This document shows positions 24,744 through 36,800 of a stretch of DNA of 64,000 bases, piece after piece. Position 1 is the stretch's first letter, and each line of letters starts with the position of its first letter. The DNA is from Boswellia sacra (Eukaryota; Streptophyta; Magnoliopsida; Sapindales; Burseraceae), in the NCBI GenBank assembly GCA_013180625.2, contig SNVD02014552.1, forward strand, positions 27,534-91,533, written 5' to 3'. Under the pieces are notes generated by a model. That model made no database searches. It was not told where the DNA came from and was given only the letters and a program-made list of their open reading frames with translations. The position numbers and the translations under genes were made by a program.

Positions 24744-26234
24744 CTAGTATGTTTCTTGGGTTGAATTGCGATGTAAACACAATTCTTCAATTAATGCATT
24801 CAAATCCGAGTAAGATGAACCTCCTTTATCGACAGCCTTTCTTGCCATCTGCCCAAGTGCTTTGGCTCTGCTTCTCATTTCCTCCACCTTATCACCCACC
24901 ATTACCTCTTTCACTGCATTCTCTACCGCTTCCCTCTTCACAAAATCTCCTTCAAGTCTAGTCCATTTCTGAACCCCAACAGCAACGCCAATCTTAAGAA
25001 CTTGAGTCACCAACTTTTCATTGTAAAACTGCTCTGCAAACACTGGCCATGTGACCATTGGCACCCCGGCAGTCACTCCTTCAAGAGTTGAATTCCAACC
25101 ACAATGTGTCACAAATCCTCCCACTGCTTCATGATCAAGAATCAACACTTGTGGCGCCCATCCTCTTATAATTAGTCCTCTGTCTTGCATTCTCTTTTCA
25201 AATCCTTCAGGTAGCCAATCTTCCTTTGCTTCATTATTTTTGTCTTTCCTCACAACCCAAATGAATTGCTGCCCTGAAGCTTCAAGCCCCATCGCAATCT
25301 CCATAAGCTGAGCAGAACTAAAGCTGACTAGACTCCCAAAACATATGTAGATAACTGAGTTGGGTTTCTTTGAATTCAGCCATTTCAAACACTCCTGTTC
25401 ATCAACGGAGGCCTGCTTTCCCCTAAAAGCTTTATCCTCAAAATTCCTATTCAACAGCGAAACAGGGCCAACATGCCATGCCCTTCTTCCCAAAACTTTC
25501 CTATAGTGATCAGCATAAGCTGGCTCAAGCTCGTAAAAGCTGTTGACAACAACACCGAAGCTCTTTAATTCTGACTCTTTTGATTCTTTCAACATCTTGG
25601 TGAAGTCATTTTCTGCATCTTCTTTTGTAAAATCTGGCAGCTGGTTTCTTGTAAGCTTGATATCACCAGGAAGGTTAGGCACCACAAACGGTTCTGAGTC
25701 CGATGAAACATTCTTGTGTGGCTGATATTGCATTATGCATGCTGATGTACACAAAGAAAAGAAACTAGTACCATGAAACACCAGCCTGGGAATCCCAAAT
25801 TTGCGTGCAGCATCAGTGGCCCAAGGGAAGAACATATCAGCCACTAGACAGTCTGGTGTACATTCTCGTAAGAGCAGCTCAAGCGGCTCTCGAAGCATGG
25901 TTGTGGCCTTCAAAATTTTGAAGAACATTTCCATGCAACCTGCTTGATCACCAGTAGGAGTAATCACGTCAAGATTTTCGTATCCCTCAGGCAAACCGGC
26001 CTCTGCAGAAGGGAATGGGATAATCTTGATATCAATATCGATTCCCAAATTCTTGCTTCTCTCAATTGCTTTTGAGATGAGACGGGCATTGGCTGGAGTT
26101 GTGATTATAGAGGCTTTGACTCCTCGTGTTCCGAACATCTTGGCCAGGTCCACAGTTGGTATCATATGACCATGAGCCAGATATGGAAAAAAGAACATGC
26201 GAAGCTGAGGAATTTCGTCACTGCCCATATTCAT
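24744..26234 (-). CDS. UDP-glycosyltransferase, UGT73 family (UGT3, intact)
   Basis: A single-exon enzyme of 496 residues. Catalytic His lies in 'AHGHMIP' (H23) and Asp in 'VADMFFPW' (D133). The PSPG box is at about 359-402 and ends in Gln, so UDP-glucose is the expected donor. It is nearly the same protein as UGT1; differences cluster around residues 90-110, where UGT3 has one extra residue. Here a true ATG lies two codons upstream of the start shared by its paralogues (they have GTG), so translation could start at 26,234 or 26,228. No lesion is seen. Its flanks are duplicated at the window start. The acceptor substrate is unknown. Confidence 0.95.
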   Translation of the reverse strand: MNMGSDEIPQLRMFFFPYLAHGHMIPTVDLAKMFGTRGVKASIITTPANARLISKAIERSKNLGIDIDIKIIPFPSAEAGLPEGYENLDVITPTGDQAGCMEMFFKILKATTMLREPLELLLRECTPDCLVADMFFPWATDAARKFGIPRLVFHGTSFFSLCTSACIMQYQPHKNVSSDSEPFVVPNLPGDIKLTRNQLPDFTKEDAENDFTKMLKESKESELKSFGVVVNSFYELEPAYADHYRKVLGRRAWHVGPVSLLNRNFEDKAFRGKQASVDEQECLKWLNSKKPNSVIYICFGSLVSFSSAQLMEIAMGLEASGQQFIWVVRKDKNNEAKEDWLPEGFEKRMQDRGLIIRGWAPQVLILDHEAVGGFVTHCGWNSTLEGVTAGVPMVTWPVFAEQFYNEKLVTQVLKIGVAVGVQKWTRLEGDFVKREAVENAVKEVMVGDKVEEMRSRAKALGQMARKAVDKGGSSYSDLNALIEELCLHRNSTQETY

Positions 26235-27463
26235 TTGCGAGTAAAGCTGGACCTAGCAAAGCACACAACACAAGCAAAAAGATGAAGAAACGAAGATGAT
26301 GATTCTTGGAATGTAAGGCTTATTGGTTAATTTTTCTGTAGTTGGACGAGTTGATGACAATCCATGTTGACGTGAAAACAATATGTAGACTGCAAGAAAT
26401 GAGGACAAGGAAGACCTATGATTATCATAAGAGCTACTGGTCTTTATTTCCTCTTTGTTAAATCAAATATGTGCCACATGGAATGCAAAGATTATGACAA
26501 ATAAACATGCAGGGGGCAATCTATATATATTTCATTCATATAATTAAACAAATGTCAAGCTAAGACATCAAGAGGTAGCCATAACATGCAACTAGCACTC
26601 ACTATATAAGAAACTCACAAGAAAACCAAGGGGAACAGTTCTTCTGGCCGGGGAAGAAAGGCGAGACGCTTGCTGGGAAGATTGAAGAGGAAGTGCAATT
26701 CGGCAAGGAGAAAAAGAGATCCAAGGAGCAAGGGGACCAGGAAATTTGGGGGTTACTTCAAGAGCTACTGCTGGTCTTTATTACACACTTACCAGCAGAA
26801 CCAGCAACTGCATGTCACTTTTTGTAGCATTTCCCAAAAGGAAGTTGAACAGATAGTTTGGAAATTACTAATGGAAACCTCTAGCCGTATTCGTAATCCC
26901 TTCATATGTAACATGTGACCAATGTTAATGATTAACCAAACCTTTCTAAATGTAAAAATTTCAGATTGCTCTTCTTACTTGGATTTTTTTTTTTTTCCGA
27001 ATATCAAACTGTTGTTGAATTTAGACAAGGTAGCTGTCGGCAAGATCTCAAAACTGTTCCAAGGTACATAATCTCTTACGTCATAAAACTGGTTATGCAT
27101 GTCTATTTTACAGTATATAAGATTCTTCTACAGGTTCCTACGATCTCTAGATATCACCATTTTGGCATTTTCCGAGTTGTCTGTTTGCAGGAAAGATACC
27201 TGAATCTTCTCTCCTTTACGGGTAATATATAACAATTTTGCCTTGCTTTTGCTTGGCATTCGCCTACAGCTATACCGAAGTGTCAATTCTCAAGAAAGAT
27301 CGATAAAGATCCATACTAATTTGAGGAATCCCACTCCATTACGGCTTCAATAATGCATTTGTAGCAGTATAATAACTTAACATTATTGCATCTAAGAATC
27401 TAAGAGCTTCTGAATCAAAAAGAAAAATTGAAAGAACAGAACTTTTCTCAAGAATCCGTGTTG
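26235..27463 (-). promoter_or_regulatory. Upstream region of UGT3
   Basis: The 5' flank, alignable along its full length to 2,552-3,783 upstream of UGT1. No gene. Confidence 0.55.
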
Positions 27464-28662
27464 TAATTAATTCTATATTCGGTAGTAGTAACATGTAAAA
27501 TTGTGACTATAGAGCTTTTTGTTATTTTAATATGCATGCGTGTAAGACTAACGATCATATATTTATGCATTTAGTATTATAAAACAAAATTCGTTTTTTA
27601 TAGTATGAACTATAGTATTATTTGTATATGTTGTAAGAAAAAAATCTTTATTTAGTAACAAGACACAAATAAATCTTGTTTAGTCATGTGACACAAATAT
27701 AGTCAAAGAAGAAATGACTCCGTCTCATCAGATGCTCAGTATAGCATCACATGGCAACATACATAATCCCTTACGTTATAAAACTGGTTATGTACTTACG
27801 TTAAAAAAAAAAAAAAAAAAGAAATTCAATTTTTTCTATTTTAATCATCTAACGAAGAGATAATTTTCAAGTAAGATATCAAGTTATCGGATACGGTATC
27901 AAGTCGTTGAGTCAAGATTATTTGATCATTTGATAGTGTTAAATAGTTGTTAAGTGATGTTAACAAGATGTCTAAGTTATTACCAGAAATTTGTTGAATA
28001 ATATATTGAAGGATTAAGTATATTGCATCAATATTTGGATAATTGGGAGTATATATTCTTTAGCATTAAACTTGATTAAATGGGTATTAATTCAAGTAAT
28101 ACTTACTTATTTTAGTATACTTTTATCCCTTTTTGGAAAATATTTTAGGATTATCTTAGGACAATTCATTTTAAAAAACAATAATAGGTGTTAAGAATAC
28201 TTTACTGAAAGTAAATAACACTTCCAATTTTTTTTATGAATATATAGAGAGGAGATCAATAGTCATTTCTTGTATGCTACTTCTCACTACGTCGAAACGT
28301 TTTGTTATTTTCGCATTTTACATCGTAAATGAATAAAATTTGGAACTTTTATATAAAAAATTTGAATTACGCAATTAAGTAAACATATTTGTCACATCTG
28401 TTTTGAATATGATTTCATCTTAATAATTGGTCAAGATGATATGTACTATTTGATTGAACGAGTATATGAAATCAGTTAAACAAGCTAGTGAAATGTTTAA
28501 ATTAAGGAGTAGCATTTTAAAATACAGAGCACAAGCACATCATCAATATATAATACAACCTGTACAAAAGAGAAAAAAACCACAAATCGAAACATATAAA
28601 CATGGGCTAGCTAGGCCTAGATGCTGGATATTCTTGCATGCTTCTCGAGTTAAAGTCTTAAA
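27464..28662. other. Intergenic between UGT4 and UGT3
   Basis: AT-rich with a poly-A run at about 27,801-27,819. This stretch, together with UGT4, is what is missing from the block at the window start. No gene seen. Confidence 0.55.
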
Positions 28663-30123
28663 TTAATTGCGACGTAAACTCAATTCTTCGATCAAAGCAT
28701 TCAAATCCGAGTAAGATGAACCTCCTTTCTCCACAGCCCTCCTTGCCATCTGCCCAAATGCCTTGGCTCTGCTTCTCATTTCCTCAGCCTTGTCGCCCAC
28801 CATCACCTCTTTAATTGCCTTCTCAACGGCTTCATTCTTCACAAAATCTCCCACAACTTTAGACCATTTCTGAACACCAACAGCAACACCAATCTTAAGA
28901 ACTTGAGTCACCAAATTTTCATTATAAAACTGATCGTTAAACACTGGCCATGTGACCATAGGCACCCCAGCAGTCACTGCTTCAAGAATTGAATTCCATC
29001 CACAATGTGTGACAAATCCCCCCACTGCCTCATGATCGAGTATTAAGACTTGTGGCGCCCATCCTCTTATAATTAGTCCTCGAACTTCCATTCTCTTTTC
29101 AAATCCTTCAGGCAGCCAATCTTCCTTTGCTTCACCACTTTTGTCTTTCCTCACAACCCAAATGAATTGCTGCCCTGAAGCTTCAAGCCCCTGCGCAATC
29201 TCCATCAACTGAGCAGAACTAGGGTTGGCTAAACTCCCAAAACATATGTAAATAACTGAATTGGGGCTTTTTGAGTTCAGCCATTTCAAGCACTCATGTT
29301 CATCAACGGAGGCCTGTCTTCCCCTCAAAGCTTTATCCTCAAAATTCCTGTTGCATAGCGAGACAGGGCCAATATGCCATGCCTTCCTTCCCAAAACATT
29401 CCTGTAGTGATCAGCATAAGCTGGCTCAAGCTCGTAAAAGCTGTTGACAATGACACCAAAGCTCTTTATTTCTGAATCTTTAGTTTCTTTCAACATCCTG
29501 ACGTGATCAGTTTCTTCATCTTGTCTTAGAAAATCATGCAATTGGTTTCTAGTAAACTTAATATCACCAGGAAGGTTAGGCACCACAAATGGTTCTGAAT
29601 CTGATGCAACCTTCTTGTGCGGCTCATATTGCAGTATGCATGCTGACGCACACAAAGCGAAGAAACTCATACCATGAAACACCAGCCTAGGGATCCCATA
29701 TTTGGCTGCAGTTCCAGTGGCCCAAGGAAAGAACATATCAGCCACAAGGCAATCAGGTTTACATTCTTGCAAGAGCTGCTCAAGCGGCTCTCGGAGCATG
29801 CTTGTGGCCTTGAAAAACTTCAAGGTCAATTCCATACTACCTTCTTGATCAACATTGCTAGTGATCACGTCAAGATTTTCACATCCCTCAGGCAAACCGG
29901 CCTCGGCAGAAGGGAATTTGATGATCTTTATATCAATATCGATACCACAACTCTTGCTTCTCTCAATTGGTTTTGAGATGAGAGGCGCATTGGCTGGAGT
30001 GGTGATTATGGTAGTTTTGACCCCTTGTGTTCCGAACAGCTTGGCCATGTCGACAGTTGGTATCATATGACCATGAGCCAGAAATGGAAAAACGAACATT
30101 CGAAGCTGAGTTTCACTACCCAT
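28663..30123 (-). CDS. UDP-glycosyltransferase, UGT73 family (UGT4, intact)
   Basis: A single-exon enzyme of 486 residues from the ATG of MGSETQLR; the codon two upstream is GTG. Catalytic His lies in 'AHGHMIP' near 19 and Asp in 'VADMFFPW' near 129. The PSPG box is at about 355-398, ending FNDQ in place of the FAEQ seen in UGT1 and UGT3; the final Gln is kept. It also has FHGMSFF in place of FHGTSFF near the acceptor pocket, and ATGTAAKYG in place of ATDAAAKFG. These suggest a different acceptor preference, though this is inference. It is complete with no lesion. Its promoter was duplicated to 3,786-5,090 without the gene. Confidence 0.95.
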   Translation of the reverse strand: MGSETQLRMFVFPFLAHGHMIPTVDMAKLFGTQGVKTTIITTPANAPLISKPIERSKSCGIDIDIKIIKFPSAEAGLPEGCENLDVITSNVDQEGSMELTLKFFKATSMLREPLEQLLQECKPDCLVADMFFPWATGTAAKYGIPRLVFHGMSFFALCASACILQYEPHKKVASDSEPFVVPNLPGDIKFTRNQLHDFLRQDEETDHVRMLKETKDSEIKSFGVIVNSFYELEPAYADHYRNVLGRKAWHIGPVSLCNRNFEDKALRGRQASVDEHECLKWLNSKSPNSVIYICFGSLANPSSAQLMEIAQGLEASGQQFIWVVRKDKSGEAKEDWLPEGFEKRMEVRGLIIRGWAPQVLILDHEAVGGFVTHCGWNSILEAVTAGVPMVTWPVFNDQFYNENLVTQVLKIGVAVGVQKWSKVVGDFVKNEAVEKAIKEVMVGDKAEEMRSRAKAFGQMARRAVEKGGSSYSDLNALIEELSLRRN

Positions 30124-31290
30124 ATTCACTTAAAGCTAGACTTAACCAAAGCACACAACACAAGCAAAAAGATGAAAAGATGAAGACGATGATGATTAGG
30201 AATGAAAGTTAATTTTTGCGTTCGTGCGAGTTGATGACCATCCATGTTTGACATGAATGCCACATATGTAGAATACCATACAGGGACGGAGGACCAAGAG
30301 AACTTTAGATAATTCTACGATCTACTTGTCTTCACTAAACACGCACGTCTTTGTGATAGTCACACCATGAATCAGCAACTGCAAATGTCAACAACGATAG
30401 CTAATACAACATTTTTTTTTTTTTTTTAAAGAACAAGTGTAAGAAATCGTTAGGTCACCAAAAATTTATTATAATGGGATCTTCTAGCCATATATTTAAA
30501 TGGAACGCGAATCACAATCATATGTCACCACATACAATTAAATTATTGAAGTTTTCTTGGTGATTAATGATTAATTAATCAAAAATATATGATTGATCAA
30601 CAACAATATATAAATTTCGGACTTTCTATTCTTACTAGAATATCATTTATTTTTTATTTAAAATGGCCTGTCGAATTAAGGTTTAAGGACAAATAGACAA
30701 GCTAGCTTTAGGCTAGAATATCTCAAAAACCGTTCCATGGAACCGTTTAGTCAGATTAGATAAGATTCTTGTATAAGTTCCTATGATCTCCAGAGATCTC
30801 TAATAATGATTGATGATTGATCTAATTTTTATTTGTCTTTTTCTTGGAAGGAAATTAATCAAAACATGGATCTTCTCTTAATAGGTTATTATATTTTATA
30901 ATATCGCCTCTGCTTGTAAAAGAAAAAGACTATATCCATCTGTTTAGTAAGGATCGTGAAATTATTAATTTTTCTATATTTTTTCATCGAGTACTCCTAA
31001 TTTGAATATTTTTATAATTTACGCAATGTAGTGATATGTTTTTTTGTTAAATATTCTAGAATAAATCTTTGGATAAACAACTTAGCAATAAAATTATTGT
31101 CATGTAATTTGATTTGTCATAATATCTTTAAATCTCATATTATTATTACTATTATTATTATTTTCTTCATTTATTAATTTTTAGTGATATAATATTATTG
31201 AGCCATCTCAATTGTACGAAAGGAATTGTAATTATATAATTAAATCTTGCGAAACATTATTCATTTATTCTATTATATTTGACAAAAGAA
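30124..31290 (-). promoter_or_regulatory. Upstream region of UGT4
   Basis: The 5' flank of UGT4, partly repeated at 3,786-5,090, where no UGT4-like gene follows. It has a poly-T run near 30,413-30,427. No gene. Confidence 0.55.
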
Positions 31291-32658
31291 AAGGAAGTAT
31301 GAGTAAATGTAATTATTTTGTTAATTATATTTATAATCATTTTGTTAATTGTTATATAAAAAATAAAGGCCATGACGGATATAAATGCAAATACTCAAAC
31401 ATGTGGAGAAGAAAATGCAATGAAGCAGTTATAATTTTATTAAGCTTCTCAAAGCCTCCAAACCCAAATTGCGTGTGTTAAAAAGCTGAAACTTCAAGCC
31501 TTTACATACGTAGACTTCGTTGCCACCCACTTATCCTACCAAAGTTGCCATGTATATGTGTCAACGTGGCTGCACTGGCATCGTTGCATTAATCCGTGAC
31601 TCTGCAAACGCAAAGGGGCATTAGAACTGTTGGAGAATAGCTACGTCTATGGAGCCGTGTTCTGGAATTAGAGTAGTAAAGAGAAAGATGGGTGGAAACG
31701 GGCCAAGTGGAATATGGATAAAGAGCGCTTATGTGCGAAATGAGTGGGAGGTGAAGAATAAAGTGGAAAAGCGCTAAGTGGTAGAGCTTCCGCAGAATTA
31801 CTTCGCTTCCTACGCAACGACTTTATCTGCTTCTTCTTTTTAAACATTTTCATTTTTAATATTGATGTCGGTGCCTTACTTTTGCACTAATTAGTACTTT
31901 AAGTCAGCTAATTTCTTATTTACTTTTCTTGCATGTAAATATATTGTCTATTATTTTTTTCATCCTTTTTATCGAGAAATATTTATAGAAAATGAATATT
32001 TTAATTCAATTATTTTACATAAAATTGTATATAAATTTTTAATTATTAATTTATAAGATCTAATAGTTAAAATGATTGATAAATTAAGAACATTAAATAT
32101 AAATTCAAGACTATTAATTTCAAACATTCGATTGGGTGAGATCAACTGTTAAAGAATTATATATAAATTGGGTCAAAATATCCGTTTACATACTTATATA
32201 AGTGCATTATATTACGTCACCGTACAAAAGTGGTTTATCAAACTATTCATTTATTGGCGCGCACACACACATTTATATATATATATATATATATATAAAC
32301 AGTTAGATTTTCTGGTTTTTTTTATAATTTTTAATGTTGATATGTTTTGTTCCCCATTTTTCTCAGCCAATTTGTTTTTATCAGAATGAATTTTGGGTTG
32401 CCATCTACAGTGATAAGCTGACTTATAATTGATGGGACCCATGAAATATATTCGTTCATCTCATCATGACAAATTCTTTATTGACTAGACTCTATAAGCA
32501 AAATGCAATATTTGTCTCATAGGAAACAATTAAGAAAGACTTAGAATGGGCAGAAAGCAGGCAACACTTCTTTGGTATAGTGTTAAATCTCGTCTCAAGA
32601 ATCGCCACCCTCTTTCTGTCCAGTGACTGCGGCAACAAAACAGCTTGTAATTTACCCT
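31291..32658. other. Intergenic, 5' flank of the TNL gene
   Basis: No gene recognised. It contains a (TA)n tract at about 32,274-32,297 next to a short (CA)n run. The TNL promoter should lie in the last few hundred bases. Confidence 0.5.
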
Positions 32659-33028
32659 ATGGCTTCTTCTTCATCTCCATCTTCTTCAGTCATCCTTCAA
32701 GATAAATATGAAGTCTTTCTCAGCTTCAGAGGGAAGGATACTCGCGATAACTTCACAAGCCATCTCAATGCCGCTTTGTGCCGAAAAAAATTTCAAACCT
32801 TCTTTGTTGAAGATGGACTTAAGAGAGGAGAGTACATTTCCCCTGCGCTTTCTAAAGCCATTGAAGAATCGAAGATATCAATAATCATCTTCTCACAAAA
32901 CTATGCTTCTTCCATACGGTGCTTGGATGAACTTGTGAAGATAATTGAATGCCAGCAAAGGAATGGCCAAATGATAATACCTGTTTTATACCATGTCAGT
33001 CCATCACAAGTGGGGAAGCAGACAGGAA

Positions 33029-33494
33029 TGTGAAGTGTAAGGTGTGAAGGCATTTTGCCTTTCACACTACCTTCACACAATCCCACATCGGTGGGATTCA
33101 AAATCAAAGTGAGGAGGCGAGGCTATATAATAAAGCCTCCTCCTCCCCTTACACTTGTACCAAGCTTCTGTATTAAGCTTTTCTCTTCTTCCTCCCTTGT
33201 AATCTCCTCCATTTTAATTGTGAGAGAGATTGTAATATTTTTCTTTATAGTGAAATATTTTCGGTCTTGTCCCGTGGAGGTTTCCCTCAAATTGAGGGTT
33301 TTACCACGTTAAATATTTGTGTCTTTATTTTCTTTAATTGCCTTTAATTTATTTACTGTGGTAAGGCTGAGCCGCCCAAGTTGTCTATTTTATTTATTGT
33401 GGAGGGCAGTGCCACCCAAATTGTTATTTCTAACATAACAATTTGTTTCTTGTCTTTTATTTGAGCTGCGGTAGAAGTGTTCAATCTCCTAACA
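33029..33494 (+). repeat. 5' LTR of copia-3
   Basis: It starts 'tgtgaagtgtaagg' and ends 'caatctcctaaca'. It contains a TATA-like 'ctatataataaag' near 33,123. Confidence 0.96.
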
Positions 33495-33495
33495 G

Positions 33496-33507
33496 TGGTA
33501 TCAGAGC
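33496..33507 (+). other. Primer-binding site of copia-3 (tRNA-iMet)
   Basis: 'tggtatcagagc' lies one base after the 5' LTR. Confidence 0.92.
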
Positions 33508-33817
33508 AAGGTTGCGAAGGCAGAGCCAAGGGTTAGGACAGTGAGTGGTTACTTGTATGGTTATATACATGTCTAGGAAAACTTTGTCAAAAAAACGATA
33601 AGAGTCTAAGGAGACTGGATTTTAAGTGGGACCGCTTGTGACCCCTCCAGTGTTTCCTGGAAGCTTTCCTGGTGTATATTAAATCGTACCGGCACTTACT
33701 ACTATTCTTGGTTACTGTTTAGCAGTGGTGTACGTATACGGATACTGTTACTGTTCACGTATACGATACTATTCAAGGGTACTGTTCACATATACGGTAC
33801 TGTTCACTACAAGACAA

Positions 33818-36800
33818 ATGGCAGCCAAATTCAAGATAGAGAAGTTCGATGGAAACAACTTTGGGCTATGGAAAATTAAAATAAAGGCTATCTTGAGAAA
33901 AGAAAATTGCCTTGAAGCAATTGATGGAAGACCGGAAAATATGCAAGATGAAAATAAATGGGAGAAGATAGATGGTGATGCGATGGCAAGTCTACATCTA
34001 GCAGTTGCAGATGAAGTGCTGTCAAGTATTCAAGAATTAAACTCTGCAAAGGAGATTTGGGATACTTTGACAAGCTTGTATGAAGCCAAATCTCTACACA
34101 ACAAAATTTTCTTGAAAAGGAAGCTGTACACTCTTCGTATGTCAGAAACCACTCCGGTGACTGAACATATCAACACTTTGAAGACGTTATTCTCTCAACT
34201 CTCAACCATGGAGCATAACATAGAAGAGAAGGAACGTGCTGAGCTTCTACTTCAGAGTCTACCTGATTCATATGATAATCTCATCCTCAACTTGGCAAAT
34301 GGTTCAATGAAGTCATCTCTAGTCTTTAATGATGTTGCGGCTGCTGTCTTAGAAGAAGAAAGCAGACGTAAAAACAAGGAAGACAGAATAATGACTTCTC
34401 AACATGCAGAGGCTTTATCCGCCAACAGAGGGAGATCAAGGGAACGTGGTTCCAGTGGGAGTCACAATCAGAACAGGGGAAAGTCTAAAGGAAGGAAGTT
34501 TATTAAATGCTACCATTGTGGAAAGCAAGGGCACGTGAAAAATGAGTGTTGGCATCTTAAGAAGAATGGAGAGGGAAACAGCAAAGGAAAAGAATCTGAG
34601 TCGTCAGGATCTCAGGGTTGTGTAGCAAGTACTTCAGGGAATGGCGAAATCTTGTGCAGCGAGGCAACAACAGTTGTGGAAGGCAGAAAAAGGTTTGCTG
34701 ATATATGGTTAATTGATTCAGCAGCAACATGGCATATGACTTCTAGAAGAGATTGGTTCTATCAATATAAACCTATCTCAGAAGGGTCTGTGTACATGGG
34801 TGATGATCATGCCTTAAAAATCGCTGGTATTGGAACCATCAAAGTAAAAATGTTTGATGATACGATTCGCACTATCCAAGATGTACGACATGTGACTGGC
34901 TTGAAGAAAAATTTGCTATCGATGGGACAGTTGGATGACCTCGGATGTGAGTTCCATACGAAAAATGGGATCATGAAGGTTGTCAGAGGCGCACTTGTGG
35001 TGATGAAGGCAGAAAAGATTGCTGCTAACCTATACATGCTCCATGGAGAAACGGTTCAGGAGGCAGAAACAGCGGTTGCTAGTTCTGGAGAAGAATTGTC
35101 TATGATATGGCATCGAAGACTTGGCCATATGTCCGAAAAGGGTTTGAAGATTCTCTCTGATCGAAAACTGCTTCCTGGAATCAAAACTGTAAGTTTACCA
35201 TTCTGTGAGCATTGTGTTATTAGCAAGCAGAGTAGACTGAGTTTTAGCAGATCTATTGCTAGGAGTAAAAACATTCTAGACTTGATTCATTCTGATGTTT
35301 GGGAATCACCGGTTACGTCCCTAGGAGGAGCAAACTATTTTTTATTGTTTGTGGATGATTATTCTAGGAGATGTTGGGTATATGTCATCAAGAAAAAGTC
35401 AGATGTATTTCCTGTATTCAAAGCCTTCAAAGCACAAGTGGAACTTGAATCCGGAAAAAGGATCAAGTGTTTGAGGACAGATAATGGGAGAGAATTCTGC
35501 AACAAGGAGTTTGACACATTTTGTAGTAAAGAAGGTGTGAAACGGCAGAAGACAGTTGCTTACACACCACAACAAAATGGAGTGGCAGAGCGGACGAATA
35601 GAACTCTCGCAGAAAAAATGAGAGCATTACTAAGGACTGCAGGTCTACCCAAGACATTTTGGGCAGAAGCAGCCACTACAGCCTGTTACTTGATAAATAG
35701 GTCTCCATCAACAGCAATTGAGATGAAGACACCTATGGAGATGTGGACCGGTAAGCCAACTGATTATTCCTCCCTTCATATTTTCGGATGTCCTGCTTAT
35801 GTGATGTATCATGACCAAGAAAGAACGAAGCTGGATCCAAAATCCAGGAAATGTATCTTCTTGGGATATGCTGATGGAGTAAAGGGGTATCGCTTATGGG
35901 ATCCTACTGCCCATAAGATTGTCATCAGCAGGGATGTTGTCTTTATAGAAGACATGTTTAAATGTGAAGAAAGTGATAGCACGAAGAAAAATGTTGAGAC
36001 TGTATCAATACAGGAAGAAACAGTTTCTTCTGAAGCAATACCAGAACACGATGATCAAGAACCAGTTGAGTCTGAAGCACCTGAAGTCCGTCGATCAACT
36101 CGAGAAAGAAGGGAACCTTCTTGGCACTCAGAATATGTGATGGCGAGCAATGTTGCATACTGTGTCCTAACAGAAGATGGGGAGCCTTCAACCTTTCAGG
36201 AGGCTATAAAAAGTTCTGATGCATCTCTATGGATGACAGCAATGCATGAAGAGATGGAAGCTTTAGACAAAAACAAGACATGGGATCTTGTGCCACTACC
36301 ACATGGAAGAAAAGCCATCGGAAACAAATGGGTCTACAAGATCAAACGTGATGGGAATGATCAAGTGGAGCGGTATCGTGCTAGACTGGTGGTCAAAGGA
36401 TATGCTCAGAAAGAAGGAGTTGATTTCAATGAGATATTCTCTCCTGTGGTAAGACTTACAACAATTCGAGTAGTCTTGGCTATGTGTGCTACTTTTGACT
36501 TACACTTAGAGCAGTTAGATGTAAAAACTGCATTTCTTCATGGAGAACTTGAAGAAGAAATTTATATGCTCCAACCGGAAGGTTTTGTTAAAGAAGGAAA
36601 AGAAAACTTGGTTTGCAGGTTGACCAAATCTCTGTACGGCTTAAAACAGGCGCCAAGGTGTTGGTACAAGAGATTTGATTCATTCATCATCAGCCTTGGG
36701 TACAACAGACTCAGTTCAGATCATTGTACTTATTACAAGAGGTTTGAGGAAGACTTTATCATTTTGCTGTTGTACGTGGACGATATGTTGGTAACAGGCA

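Larger units (their letters stand above)
24515..27463. repeat. Segmental duplication, copy B (UGT3 block)
   Basis: The partner of copy A (1-3,783). It contains UGT3 and about 1.2 kb of shared upstream sequence, and lacks the 750-bp insertion of copy A. Confidence 0.8.

Noticed and set aside
31212..31481. 89-codon plus-strand frame
   Set aside because: It is made of AT-rich UGT4 upstream sequence, and the duplicate at about 5,000 does not keep the frame.
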